A stretch of 64,000 nucleotides of DNA from Candidatus Woesearchaeota archaeon (GCA_016928155.1 JAFGLG010000007.1:1-64000), one strand, 5' to 3'. Shown: positions 52,901-61,797, numbered from the stretch's first letter. Numbers and translations: made by a program. The notes: generated by a model not told the origin, from the letters alone.

Positions 52901-55900
52901 CACAGCAATCAGGGTCAGCCTCTCCCTGAGGCAGGACACGCCTGACCTTGCAGTGATCCTGGAGCTTCTGCTCCTGCTGGTAATACTTGTATGTCTCCAG
53001 ATAGTTGACCCCTTCGCAATGGGACAGCTTCCTCTCTTTCGATGCAGATGAACCTTTATTTTCTGATGAAGACGAGCCTGTCCCATCATTGTTCTTCTCC
53101 CTGATGTAAGCCTCGAAAGACGGCACAGGAGGACATGAGACACGGTCACAGACCCAGTGGAGGGCATCCCAGACGCTAAGTGTGGAAAGCTTTGCCTTAT
53201 AGCACTGTGTGCACTTGTCGTCGTCAGCCCCGTTCTTCTGGCAGACGATATTATCCTTTGTGCTCCGGCCGCAATAGCAGTCCTGGAAACCTGCACCCTT
53301 GCATTCGAATATCTCAAGCACCTTCTTGACCAGCCAGGCAGCCCAGAGCCCGATGCAGGCAACGATGGTGTATTGAGTTATTTTCCTGATGGGTTCATAT
53401 ATAGCATCAATCGCCTCAATAGTCTGATTAAGAGCATGTATGGACCAATTAAGGAACTCCTCGGGGATAACACCTGGGTCAATCCTCGGCTCTATCATGA
53501 GCTCGACATTCCAGCACTGCTTCTGGGGCCTGCTGTATGTCCTTGTCGGATCCCAGGAGTCGTTGTTCTGATAGGTGATGGTTATCATCAGGGGCAGCCT
53601 GACACAGCCAATCTCCTCAGGGGCGTAACCCCATTCAGTATAAGGAAGATCGAAGCACTCGCCCATCCTGTGATTGCTGATGTTCTCCTCCCTCTGATAA
53701 TAAGTCCAGTTTGAGCCTGCAGGATTAGGATCATGCTTGAAAGTGAGAGTCACATAGCCGTACTTCCTGTCAGCCGACCACCTGTTGTCATCAATCCTCT
53801 GCACCCAGTCGACATCATAGTTCATTGTCAAGTCTTCCTGAGACAGCGGGGGCTCGCTTATATCCACACCGCTAATCCTCGGCTCATTCCCATAACCCTG
53901 CCATGAAAGATTCACTGAGAAACCTACCTGGGCCATCCCCTCAAGGATGAGCCTCGGGTTGAGTGAACCAGGTGTTATGTCGCCTACGCGGATATTCCAG
54001 TCAGAGCCCTGGCCGCAGAGCGTATAGCGGACATTCGAGCTCTGCACTGCAGTCAGACCGACCCTGTCTATCACTATTATCTTGACATCATTGTCCCAGA
54101 ACTCGCCTTCATCATTGTATGAACTGCCCTGCCCATACCCTCCTGTGCCGCTGTAGCCGCTGCTGGAATTGTAGACCCTGTCCAGGACGACTTCAATCTC
54201 GAAATAGCCTTCAGCGTCAGTATGAGAAACATAATCATAGTCGCCGTCATCCACATCGCATTCCTTCTTTATGATATCCAGAATCCCGCCCGATGTCAGG
54301 TGCTGGAGGAGATCAGAGCTGTCGATTATCACCTTACCGTTCACGCAGACAGCAACTGTCGCATTCTCATTCACCTTCCCTCTTATGGTAATCTCAGGTA
54401 TATACGCTGGAGAGAGGCTCGCCAGGTTGCTCTCGATTATCGTAGGCGGGCTGCTGTCGGCATAGACATCATAAGTGCCTTCCCATGTATTGCCTGTATC
54501 ATCAGTGGCTATTATCCTGAGGATGTTCGAGCCCTGCTTCATAGGCACTGATTCAGAGAATGGTCCATTGGCCTCGAAAGTGTGTGAAGGGATCCGGACA
54601 TCACATGTCTCATTTATGGTCTCAGCCTCGTTGGCCACAGAGATCCCGGTCAGAGTCACAGAGACGCTGCCAGATGGCTCGCCGATATTGCATGCATCAT
54701 CCATCGCCCTTATCTGATATGAATATGTTGCATTGGTGACCTTGACATCAAGGAAATTTGTCTGGGTGGATTCTGCCATGAGGCCAACATCAGACCTGTA
54801 GATGAGATATTTCGCCAGATCCTCTGTACCGTTCGGTGCTTCCCATTGGAGAGAGGCTCCCTGGCCTGACTGGATGACCTGAAGAGTCCTTATCTTGCCC
54901 GGAGCTAGCGTATCCTGCTCGTCGACAAGCGTGACAAAGGCCTCAATCCGGACATGCTCATTGGAAGATCCCTTTAGATCGAGAGTTGACGAGCCAAGGA
55001 CCTCAGGGATATCCTCGATACTGATCTTAGGAGCAACAACATCTACCCGGATAGTATAAGTCTTGGAATTCGAGTTCTGATTGGCATCCTTCACCTCAAT
55101 CTTCAGTGTGTTCTGCGGCTTGGATGTGTCGAGCGTGACCTGCACAGCAAATTCGCCTGAAGCTCCAACCTCAGGGACAAAAGACCGCTGGACATTCTCC
55201 ACATAGATCTTCACAGAGCTGTAAGGCCTTGTCGAGCCCCTAATAACAATCGTGGCTGTATTGGCAGTCGCAGGCACATCAGCCTCTATAGGCGGCGGAG
55301 TCAGGTCAGAGCCTGCAATGAAATTATATACCTGAGAATCTGCGCAGTTGCCCTTCCTGTCGCATGATCTGGCTTTATAATAATATTTGGAATGCTCCTG
55401 GAGATTGGAAAGGGATACTGAATGTACCTTCGAGAAAGCAGACTGATAGCTGACAAGGTTCATCAGAGGCCCATCTGAATAATACACTGTCGAGTTCGCA
55501 TCCTCATCAGTTGTCCAGCCGATGGTCGCTGAATTCAGGCTGATCGATGTGGGGCTGACATTGGTCAGCACAGGAGCAGTGACATCAGGGGCCTGCGTGT
55601 GGATTGTCAGGGGATCTGATTTCATCCCCTCATTATCATCTGTATCAACAGCAGAGACCTGATAATTGTAGGCGCGGCCCGGTTCAAGGCCATTCTGGGA
55701 GAACTGGGTCTGGGAAGTCTCATGTATCTTTGCACTGTCCCTGTAGACATGATAGCGCGCAAGGTCATCGACAGAGACAGCATCCCACACAATGGTCACA
55801 GAATCCTCACCTATTGATGTATTCCTCAGGTTGAGGACCTGGGGAGGGGGAGTGGTGTCCTTTGTCTTGAAACTCTGCGAAGATGATTCGGCCTTATAGC

Positions 55901-56201
55901 CGCTGGAATTCGTCGAAGCCACCTTGAACTGGTAGGTTGTGTCCTCCTGGAGATTCCTTATCGTGATCTGGTGGTTTATCACCATCTCGGAATTGGATTC
56001 ATGCTGATCCAGGTTGCCAGGACCATATGCGATCAGGCTGTCAGCCTGCTGGTCAGTACGCCATGTGATTGTGACGCTTGATGTCTGCGGGTCGGCCTTC
56101 ACATCTGCTATCTGCAGTGCAGATGATATCGGGAGGAGTATTATGAAATAGCATAAGAACAGTGCGACAATGCCGGTCATCCTTTTCATCAGTCCATTCA
56201 T
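49911..56201 (-). CDS. 2096-residue Fn3/Ig-repeat secreted protein with internal membrane helix, locus B
   Basis: A signal peptide (IVALFLCYFIILLPISSALQ) is followed by at least three Fn3 domains in residues 30-300 (TWRTDQQADSLIAYGPG, TIVWDAVSVDDLARYHVYRD, TIGWTTDEDANSTVYYSDGP), Ig-like domains, and another Fn3 with an inserted segment. Near residue 950 there is a membrane helix (YTIVACIGLWAAWLVKKVLE) and a Cys-rich cluster (CYCGRSTKDNIVCQ). The second half has many Cys pairs and ends with EF-hand/dockerin-like CDCDKDGDIDGMD and an Ig domain. The ATG overlaps the stop of the RGQIT gene (ATGA). Likely a very large adhesin or contact protein with parts on both sides of the membrane. Confidence 0.87.
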   Translation of the reverse strand: MNGLMKRMTGIVALFLCYFIILLPISSALQIADVKADPQTSSVTITWRTDQQADSLIAYGPGNLDQHESNSEMVINHQITIRNLQEDTTYQFKVASTNSSGYKAESSSQSFKTKDTTPPPQVLNLRNTSIGEDSVTIVWDAVSVDDLARYHVYRDSAKIHETSQTQFSQNGLEPGRAYNYQVSAVDTDDNEGMKSDPLTIHTQAPDVTAPVLTNVSPTSISLNSATIGWTTDEDANSTVYYSDGPLMNLVSYQSAFSKVHSVSLSNLQEHSKYYYKARSCDRKGNCADSQVYNFIAGSDLTPPPIEADVPATANTATIVIRGSTRPYSSVKIYVENVQRSFVPEVGASGEFAVQVTLDTSKPQNTLKIEVKDANQNSNSKTYTIRVDVVAPKISIEDIPEVLGSSTLDLKGSSNEHVRIEAFVTLVDEQDTLAPGKIRTLQVIQSGQGASLQWEAPNGTEDLAKYLIYRSDVGLMAESTQTNFLDVKVTNATYSYQIRAMDDACNIGEPSGSVSVTLTGISVANEAETINETCDVRIPSHTFEANGPFSESVPMKQGSNILRIIATDDTGNTWEGTYDVYADSSPPTIIESNLASLSPAYIPEITIRGKVNENATVAVCVNGKVIIDSSDLLQHLTSGGILDIIKKECDVDDGDYDYVSHTDAEGYFEIEVVLDRVYNSSSGYSGTGGYGQGSSYNDEGEFWDNDVKIIVIDRVGLTAVQSSNVRYTLCGQGSDWNIRVGDITPGSLNPRLILEGMAQVGFSVNLSWQGYGNEPRISGVDISEPPLSQEDLTMNYDVDWVQRIDDNRWSADRKYGYVTLTFKHDPNPAGSNWTYYQREENISNHRMGECFDLPYTEWGYAPEEIGCVRLPLMITITYQNNDSWDPTRTYSRPQKQCWNVELMIEPRIDPGVIPEEFLNWSIHALNQTIEAIDAIYEPIRKITQYTIVACIGLWAAWLVKKVLEIFECKGAGFQDCYCGRSTKDNIVCQKNGADDDKCTQCYKAKLSTLSVWDALHWVCDRVSCPPVPSFEAYIREKNNDGTGSSSSENKGSSASKERKLSHCEGVNYLETYKYYQQEQKLQDHCKVRRVLPQGEADPDCCDDEYIMEWSSGCWGMDEFKESQCLAAANAPANQSKNYYTKGFNEEAQKQECGGWKSLFRYLADFKLCKGGEEGSEVRITIEDQLFVMKKTETATGPSWKAYTAKTEKRVVLNSEGNKIDESDDVAIVGEIPITSTVCDQYAEGKLKYTSNSWPKYTTTSDMVITILGSGQTQQTGTTGGVEKKVPESIVRQVCTGQTTMRKYVVDPTSGLLRTIQCVCLSGITSYLGHYRRILQVIMNCFQQILYTGDGSSGICQAAISTYICDLIYYSIACITERPNYGLGQSYEGGLGMLQFIGNAGAEVRQGIQGRYGDTNLVKAIFVEKKLVHAVCVAAFTGDWDIDWEGIVDSAVEIPLNPTVAVFPATRRFMTYDPISGYASHIYHVGLFILPGADELRYHVKLICSSSDECPDFEGGYCDCAFRSGEKEVEVTSFFGNGGLTDSQVLNVEKFVDISTEPRNQVRYDKVRVEYEYRTSTDSTSRGDWETGFVEQEISEIGDSPAECSFDIGTASYQCPSANDANGSARFEVPPSAVQSMYGLDDALNINSRIIIDYPGDDFRQYWLEVDVRNQNGASLGDGTQRASAPSSYVLAYEGLHELTKPGPEFKVEQWMFEVAGPQSTCTVMQNSNFNIIDPVKNNNQNGVLKFTYDSSVWKYLFGTMNSGVFTPMGSTPAVCETGSSGWNAQTRTLKCANVEIRFSTDPTSGEMVIACTSTGSTTSTCNDATPRPWNAVMTLYEETSDGNRIISSYRGAKQQHTVPLQVRCVAGGAGSNRCDLTGYTPNTQRCDCNGNSGMTDVDDCDGTSKQFCYEHSSAPQGQYRTRCEASPACQEGKNTRACDCDKDGDIDGMDIQAGDVSTKYCCAGVATTNACSGTGTGGNAPQFTNSPTLYIGSNSYDATSVTCVVSAASNVRAEIDVTDTDGDLSNVKLLEGSNDLQSCSNTGGATYSCMIPAASITLASGNEAFKQFTIKASDNAGHTQISPVIKVRVVDGTTATC

Positions 56202-58174
56202 CTTATCTCAGGCCTCAGGGTCTCATGCAATGTTGCATTTGTTGAGATATAATCTATCAGGTTGTAGATATCTTCGTCATCCTGCGGAGCAGGGACCTGC
56301 TCATAGACATGGAACACTATCTCATCCCTGCCGACAAGCTCTTCATACCGCACAGTCCAGTTGGCCATGTAGCCTCCGAGCAATGTGTCCCCGCTGTCCA
56401 TCAGAAGCACATGTAGGAAATAAGTCCTTCCCTCCTCGAACAGGTCCAGTGTGATGTTCTCGCCGTCCCTTGTGAAGACAGCGTAATCCCCGAAAGTCGA
56501 ATTATCCTCAATGCTTATGAGCACCTGCTCATCGCTCTTGAGGTCGATAGGCATGCCGATATTCGTAGAGACATGCTTCTTCGCCTTGACGTCCATTGTC
56601 TTGAGCTTGTCGATGCTGATGTAGACAATATCATCAGGGCCAAGCTGGACCTCGTTCTCCTGATAGCCCTCCTTCTCAGCGATCAGGAATCCGTTGAGGC
56701 AACCGTCAGGCAGGTTTGTCACCAGCCGGTACATGCCTCCATCCTGCTTTGTCTGCCCAAGAGGACAGCCGAACTTAATGCAATTGTAGAAGATGTCGAC
56801 ATCCTTGAGCTCCATATTCGCGATTCCTCCCCCAGGGCCTGGCTGGAGTCCAGTGACACGTATATCGACCTGCCTCTCACCCGGCTCGCATGCAGCCTCT
56901 TCTGTGGCGGGTATATCAAATACATTAATGCCGAAATCAGACTTGTCTCCTTCATTGTGGTTTATTGTGACAGGCAGGGCGAACCTGAAATTATATCCTT
57001 TCCCATGCAGTGCATCCGGATCATGTATGACAATCTGGACCGGGAAGAGCACATCATACGTGAAGTGGTAGATGTTGATGCAGAGGAACCTGAGATATTT
57101 TGCCGGCCCGCTCATGGAGCCTGATTTCAGGATACCCCTGCTGCTAGGCCTCGCATATATATCCATGTCCCATTCAGGCCTGTAGATCACCATGGCATTG
57201 AGATCCTTGTACTGGCTTTGCGAGACATTGATCAGGAAATGATTATAGGAGTAGGCATCCCTGGGAAGACCGCTGTCAGGGAAATTCCTGTCATAGAAAT
57301 CCTGCATCTTGTATTGGCGCAGATCCTCATAGACCTCAACCGGCTCAAGGAAAGGCATATGGTCTGTCTCCCTGAACCTGATCTCAGGAGCCATCGCTGT
57401 CATCATATCCTGGACCTCCTGCTTGATATCCCTAAGATCCCACATGAGACTGCCGCACCTGAACTCCATCCCTGTGAAAGGTATCTTGGGATTCATGGCC
57501 ATGAGGTCTATGGTGATCCTCTCAAGGAACATATCAGACTTCTCAGTGACTGCAATCTCCCTTGCGAGGTCATACATCCTCCTGAGGCTAAGCCCTATCA
57601 CAGCACGGCTTCTCCCTATATCGACAGAAGATACAGTGCGGTCCTGTGAGTAGACCCTCAGATTGTAATCAGCCTGGAAAGCCACATCTGACCTTCCTAT
57701 CTTCACATCGATCTCAAGGTCCTGGAGCTGATTGATGCTGAACTCATCCCTGAAATCTTCAAGATTGTCCAGACAGACAGGAAGATTCTGCTTCACATAA
57801 GCCTCAAGCTGGGCTGAGATGACCTCAAAAGAGGGTGTCCTGTCCTGTCCCTTGTAAAACCAAAGGGGGACAACCGCCAGCCCTTTCGGGTCAAGCCAGA
57901 TTGCTGCTTTCCTGTTCCTCCTGACAGATTCAGGGATGTTCAGGTAGCCGCCCTGCTCTCCAATAAGCACAAGGCCGTCCTCAGCCACATCACCCAGACA
58001 GGTTTCGATATACCTTGAGATGGGTGTAGTCTTTGTGCTGAAAAAACCTGCTGTGCCAAATATTGTGACCTCTTCCTTCAGATATAAAATCAGGCCAACA
58101 GCGAACAAGATGATTATGCCCAGAATGATAAATACAGTTATCTGCCCTCTCACTCCTCTTTTTTTAAAAAGCAT
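56198..58174 (-). CDS. RGQIT-type pilin-like surface protein, locus B
   Basis: The 658-residue protein begins MLFKKRGVRGQITVFIILGI, the same basic-RGQIT-helix N-terminus as the protein at 42049-42783. The first 200 ectodomain residues match it (YIETCLGDVAEDGLVLIGEQ and GGYLN; AYVKQNLPVCL). The rest (about 200-640) is a large beta-rich extension with Cys pairs (NCIKFGCPLGQ) and two or three beta domains. A TATA-like TTTATATAGG at 58196-58205 gives a leaderless start. Four ATCTGAAAT boxes lie upstream. Coupled to the giant Fn3 gene by a 4-base overlap. Confidence 0.85.
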   Translation of the reverse strand: MLFKKRGVRGQITVFIILGIIILFAVGLILYLKEEVTIFGTAGFFSTKTTPISRYIETCLGDVAEDGLVLIGEQGGYLNIPESVRRNRKAAIWLDPKGLAVVPLWFYKGQDRTPSFEVISAQLEAYVKQNLPVCLDNLEDFRDEFSINQLQDLEIDVKIGRSDVAFQADYNLRVYSQDRTVSSVDIGRSRAVIGLSLRRMYDLAREIAVTEKSDMFLERITIDLMAMNPKIPFTGMEFRCGSLMWDLRDIKQEVQDMMTAMAPEIRFRETDHMPFLEPVEVYEDLRQYKMQDFYDRNFPDSGLPRDAYSYNHFLINVSQSQYKDLNAMVIYRPEWDMDIYARPSSRGILKSGSMSGPAKYLRFLCINIYHFTYDVLFPVQIVIHDPDALHGKGYNFRFALPVTINHNEGDKSDFGINVFDIPATEEAACEPGERQVDIRVTGLQPGPGGGIANMELKDVDIFYNCIKFGCPLGQTKQDGGMYRLVTNLPDGCLNGFLIAEKEGYQENEVQLGPDDIVYISIDKLKTMDVKAKKHVSTNIGMPIDLKSDEQVLISIEDNSTFGDYAVFTRDGENITLDLFEEGRTYFLHVLLMDSGDTLLGGYMANWTVRYEELVGRDEIVFHVYEQVPAPQDDEDIYNLIDYISTNATLHETLRPEIR

Positions 58175-58195
58175 GGCTCTTATTTTTATAATATC

Positions 58196-58205
58196 CTATA
58201 TAAAT
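58196..58205 (-). promoter_or_regulatory. TATA box of locus B
   Basis: TTTATATAGG on the minus strand, centred about 26 bases before the ATG at 58174. Confidence 0.6.
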
Positions 58206-58222
58206 TTTATTATATAAATTTT

Positions 58223-58314
58223 ATCTGAAATATCAAGGATTCAATCTGAAATTATCCGGAATCACAAAGAATACAAGAGATTTAATCTGAAATATGGGGT
58301 ATTCCATCTGAAAT
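58223..58314. repeat. Four phased ATCTGAAAT boxes upstream of locus B
   Basis: ATCTGAAAT occurs at 58223, 58244, 58285 and 58306, spaced 21, 41 and 21 bases, that is one or two steps of about 20.5. All are on the plus strand and lie 49-140 bases upstream of the locus B ATG. Two-helical-turn phasing upstream of a TATA box suggests a regulator array. Confidence 0.6.
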
Positions 58315-58383
58315 ATCAAAAAAATTGCATAAAAACCCTAAAATCCAGGTAATGCCAAAGAAAACTATGGTCCTAAAGGAAAA

Positions 58384-59445
58384 TCACTTTTGTTTCTTTC
58401 TGATGCTCTTTGTCACTACCCTTGATGATTCATGGTGTTCATGGCTGTTGCGCTTTCTACGATCATCATGAGGTCTTCCATGCATTTTAATGCCCGATAT
58501 CAGCCTTTGCTTGTGCTTCTCCTTGGGGGTCTCATGAACAGGATGGACAATAGGGCGAACATTAGGGTGAACAACAGGACGAACAGGGAAATTGGATTTA
58601 AGTACTAAGGCATAGTAAAAAATTGCCCATGCAAGGAAAATTGATAATACCAGGATGAAGAATCCATCTGCGAAACCAGCCAGATAAGAGATCAAGTGAG
58701 GGACCAGGAACCAGAAGATGAGCAGATAGAAAACAAAGATGACAGCATAAGGGACAATTAACCTGTGGAGCCGGATACCTGACGAGAAGGCTTTCCCTAT
58801 AGATGCACCGAACCTGTGCAGGTTCCTGAGATAATAGAATGAAAGCAGCATGAAATGAAGCATGATGGACAGGATGATGCCCAAGGCTATCATCGGCCCC
58901 TTTATCCCTGAGAAATCATATACACTCACTGTCTTCAGCAGGTATAGCAAAGGGAAGAGAATCGGTATGATGAATATCAGCAGCCATGTGAAGCCCAGGC
59001 CGAGACCTTTGAGATAATAAACAGGCTCAGAGAATATCTGCTTCAGGGCAGATATAAGTCTATCAAGGAATGCCTGCCTGTGCCCACCTGCATGAGATGT
59101 CATCCTGGATGCAAATGTGATCTTAGATGCTGAGGTTATCAGAAGAAATGATATCACAAGAGAATAAATGGCCAGCAGGATACCATACATCACGATCTTT
59201 GATGCAACATCCTTTATCTGCTTCTCGATGGAATTTATGAGGGCAATGTTCTGGGAGGAGACAGCCTGGGCAATGTCCACTGTAGCCACTTTCTGCACCA
59301 TATGGTCTATGGCCTGGCTTGTCGTCGATATGCCAAACCTGAAAAGCGCAAAGAATGCGATGAAGAGAAGGACAACAAACAAGGCCCTGGCAGGATCGAT
59401 CCTGAATGATCCCAGGAAATCCCCCACAACTCTTTTATGCCTCAT
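58384..59445 (-). CDS. Polytopic membrane protein with basic His-rich tail
   Basis: The 353-residue protein has six hydrophobic helices (near 22-42, 80-105, 148-170, 183-205, 230-255 and 262-282). A C-terminal cytoplasmic tail of about 65 residues follows, rich in His, Arg and Lys, with a short repeat VRPVVHPNVRPIVHPVHE. A TATA-like ACATTTAAATACC at 59468-59480 makes the ATG at 59445 leaderless. It is on the same strand as locus B, 209 bases upstream, so it could be part of the same regulon. The tail could bind metal or nucleic acid. Confidence 0.75.
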   Translation of the reverse strand: MRHKRVVGDFLGSFRIDPARALFVVLLFIAFFALFRFGISTTSQAIDHMVQKVATVDIAQAVSSQNIALINSIEKQIKDVASKIVMYGILLAIYSLVISFLLITSASKITFASRMTSHAGGHRQAFLDRLISALKQIFSEPVYYLKGLGLGFTWLLIFIIPILFPLLYLLKTVSVYDFSGIKGPMIALGIILSIMLHFMLLSFYYLRNLHRFGASIGKAFSSGIRLHRLIVPYAVIFVFYLLIFWFLVPHLISYLAGFADGFFILVLSIFLAWAIFYYALVLKSNFPVRPVVHPNVRPIVHPVHETPKEKHKQRLISGIKMHGRPHDDRRKRNSHEHHESSRVVTKSIRKKQK

Positions 59446-59540
59446 GCACCGCTTTTTGGCAAGGGGGTATTTAAATGTTTTTCAAAACCTGCGCAAGAGC
59501 ATTCAAAAATTTTATTAATCCGAAAGACCGGAGACTAATC

Positions 59541-60236
59541 ATGGGCTTCCAACAGAACCTGAAACAATTGGAACGAGAGCTTTCTGACAGCATGAAACAG
59601 AAACCTCAGAAGAGATTCAGTTTCATGAACCATGACAGGAGGATACAGAACGCGTATACATCAGTAAGGAGCTCGCTATGGGAGACTGCAGCAGTCTTCG
59701 GGCCGAAGCATGAGAAAAGGATGAAGGAGCTGATCGACCTGGTGCTCGGCATAGATCCTGAAGAGAAAGAGAAAGCGCTTGAGAAGGTGAGGAAAGCCCA
59801 GATGATGAGCGCGGATCTCTCCACAGACACTGACTCAGGAGCGCTGAAGCTTCCCAAATTCAACCTGCCGTCAGCTATATGCGATGAGGTGAGGGCGGAT
59901 CTCGCTGAGATGATGAGCTGCCATGAGAACAGGAATTACAGGAGCGCTGTCATACTCTGCGGGAGAGTGCTTGAGACCTGCCTCTTCAGGAAATATTTTG
60001 AAGTGACAGGAAAAGATCTTCTTGTGACATCACCAGGGCTCGGGCTGGGAAAGTTGATTGCGAAGCTTTCTGAGGCAAATTTCAAATTCGATCCAGGACT
60101 CTCCCAGCAGGTCCATCTCATAAACCAGGTGAGGATAGGCTCTGTGCACACAAAATCAGATGTGTTCAGGCCGTCTGGCGAGCAGGCTCATGCCATAATG
60201 CTTTTCACATTCGATGCTGTCAAAAAGCTATTCTGA
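59541..60236 (+). CDS. DUF4145/HEPN-like protein
   Basis: The 231-residue protein is read from MGFQQNLKQLERELSDSMKQ at 59541, where a TATA-like TTTTATTAATCC 20-30 bases upstream predicts a leaderless start; the longer frame to 59475 crosses it. The C-terminal 100 residues match the DUF4145/HEPN-like pattern: YRSAVILCGRVLETCLFRKY, PGLGLGKLIAKLSE, NQVRIGSVHTKSDVFRPSGE with QAHAIM. These helices often dimerise and in some families cut RNA; here the RxxxxH motif is not obvious. It diverges from the membrane-protein gene. Confidence 0.72.
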   Translation: MGFQQNLKQLERELSDSMKQKPQKRFSFMNHDRRIQNAYTSVRSSLWETAAVFGPKHEKRMKELIDLVLGIDPEEKEKALEKVRKAQMMSADLSTDTDSGALKLPKFNLPSAICDEVRADLAEMMSCHENRNYRSAVILCGRVLETCLFRKYFEVTGKDLLVTSPGLGLGKLIAKLSEANFKFDPGLSQQVHLINQVRIGSVHTKSDVFRPSGEQAHAIMLFTFDAVKKLF

Positions 60237-60344
60237 CCTTAAGCCAAGACCCTGGCAGAATCACCTGGATAAATCCTTCTGACCCCAAGATTTAATAATC
60301 ACCCCTAAATTCTTGTCAGAATCCCATCCTAAGGAGGTATAACC

Positions 60345-60851
60345 ATGAAAGACGTTTGGCTTACACAAGAACAGATTGCAGGAATCGCAGGCAGCGATAT
60401 AATACTTGACATGCAAGGATACAGCACAATACTCAGACGCAACCCTTCAAAGCAGACAATCCCCGGAAACATCTATCTGGGGTATGCGCCGCTGGTCTCT
60501 GCCGGAGCCCTCGAGGCAGAGACAATAAGAGCTCTCAGAGACAATCCAGAATTCTCAAAGCTTGTCCATACATTGACATTGCATTATGCACAGGATCCAG
60601 GAGCATTGCCGGACACACTGATCTCTGTGACATCAGCTTCAGGGCCTAACCTGCGTGAGAGCTCGCTGCTGTCAGACCTGGCGAGCCTGCTGATAATCCC
60701 CAACATACAACTCAATCTGGCGGAATCGGCAAACCCAGGAGAGTCAACAGCAGTATACAACTCTGTGAAGCTGATCGTGCAGCCGTACAATCCTGCAAGC
60801 CGCTATCATGATGTATTCAAGGCTGCAAGACCTCAGTTCAGGCTCTGGTGA
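60345..60851 (+). CDS. Small soluble protein of unknown function
   Basis: The 168-residue protein has a strong AAGGAGGTATAACC site before its ATG. The N-terminus contains WLTQEQIAGIAGSDIILDMQ, and the middle has an Ala/Leu-rich helix and ISVTSASGPNLRESSLLSDL. The C-terminus contains STAVYNSVKLIVQPYNPASR. No family recognised. The strong ribosome site suggests good expression. Confidence 0.7.
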   Translation: MKDVWLTQEQIAGIAGSDIILDMQGYSTILRRNPSKQTIPGNIYLGYAPLVSAGALEAETIRALRDNPEFSKLVHTLTLHYAQDPGALPDTLISVTSASGPNLRESSLLSDLASLLIIPNIQLNLAESANPGESTAVYNSVKLIVQPYNPASRYHDVFKAARPQFRLW

Positions 60852-60891
60852 CCAGAAAGATTAATATATGATGAAGCACTCTTGATCCATC

Positions 60892-61473
60892 ATGACATGG
60901 AAAAAGATTTCTGACTCAGGGGACCTCAAGATCTTCGAGAAGAGCAGCAGCAGGCTGAACATCAGGATAGAGGCGAGGCTGACTGACAGGGGCTGGGAGA
61001 TATACAAGAATTACAATGACGGCGAGAACAACAAGCTCATAGAGGAGTATGCTGTCGAGAACGAGAAAGAGCTCGACGAGCTCATGGAGAGCCTGAAGAG
61101 GGACAGGGACCTGTCCGAGAAGGATATAGACGTGATAAACAGGCTGAAGAAAGCAGAGCACAAGTTCGCATTCAAGAGATTATACAAGGGCAATGACTCC
61201 GAGAAATGGAGCATCGTGGTGAACGGGGGCAATGAGAATTTTGTCCTCGTGAAATACGGCGAGAACCTGGTGATAGACCTCCTGCTCCATGAGAAATACA
61301 GATTCATAGCAGAGAGGTTCATGGATGAGATATACAAGACACTCATCGACGACGATTCTGCGCTGAAGATAACAGAGAACATCCACTACTTCACAAAATC
61401 GACGACAAGGCGGGAAGAACTGCCCAAGAATGTGTATGTCAACAACATCGAGATGACATTCGGGGACCTATAA
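60892..61473 (+). CDS. Conserved-looking charged protein, unknown
   Basis: The 193-residue protein starts MTWKKISDSGDLKIFEKSSS; a TATA-like GATTAATATATG centred near 60865 gives a leaderless ATG. The first half has three strands and a helix (WEIYKNYNDGENNKLIEEYA). The second half contains KFAFKRLYKGNDSEKWSIVV with NGGNENFVLVKYGENLVIDL and LLHEKYRFIAERFMDEIYKT. It overlaps the convergent gene at 61468 by six bases. No family recognised. Confidence 0.72.
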   Translation: MTWKKISDSGDLKIFEKSSSRLNIRIEARLTDRGWEIYKNYNDGENNKLIEEYAVENEKELDELMESLKRDRDLSEKDIDVINRLKKAEHKFAFKRLYKGNDSEKWSIVVNGGNENFVLVKYGENLVIDLLLHEKYRFIAERFMDEIYKTLIDDDSALKITENIHYFTKSTTRREELPKNVYVNNIEMTFGDL

Positions 61474-61797
61474 GAATTCCCTGATGAACTCAGGCTGCTC
61501 AACCTGCTGCCTCATGAGATCAAGCCTTCTTTTCAGGACATCGCGCGATTCCGCGAGCTCCTTCCATTCCTTATGGCCGATGCTCCCTATCTTCTGGAAT
61601 GAATCCACTTCGAACCTGTCGGAATACATGACCTTCTTCCCGAAGTGCTCATGATCCGGGTCAGCCATGATGAAATGAGATTCTGTGTGAGGGGCATATT
61701 CCCTTGTGCCGACATACAATAATGTCTGCAGAGTGCCATCCTTGAGCTTCAGGTCGATTATGTCCCCCTCCAAAAGATGCTCCCTTGCTTTCTTCAT
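61468..61797 (-). CDS. Small soluble protein of unknown function
   Basis: The 109-residue protein starts MKKAREHLLEGDIIDLKLKD at 61797 with a TATA-like ACATTAAATACC about 26 bases upstream (leaderless). The first 70 residues form an SH3-like barrel pattern (EGDIIDLKLKDGTLQTLLYV, SHFIMADPDHEHFGKKVMYS). A C-terminal helix (HKEWKELAESRDVLKRRLDL) may be a coiled coil. Function unknown. Confidence 0.7.
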   Translation of the reverse strand: MKKAREHLLEGDIIDLKLKDGTLQTLLYVGTREYAPHTESHFIMADPDHEHFGKKVMYSDRFEVDSFQKIGSIGHKEWKELAESRDVLKRRLDLMRQQVEQPEFIREFL

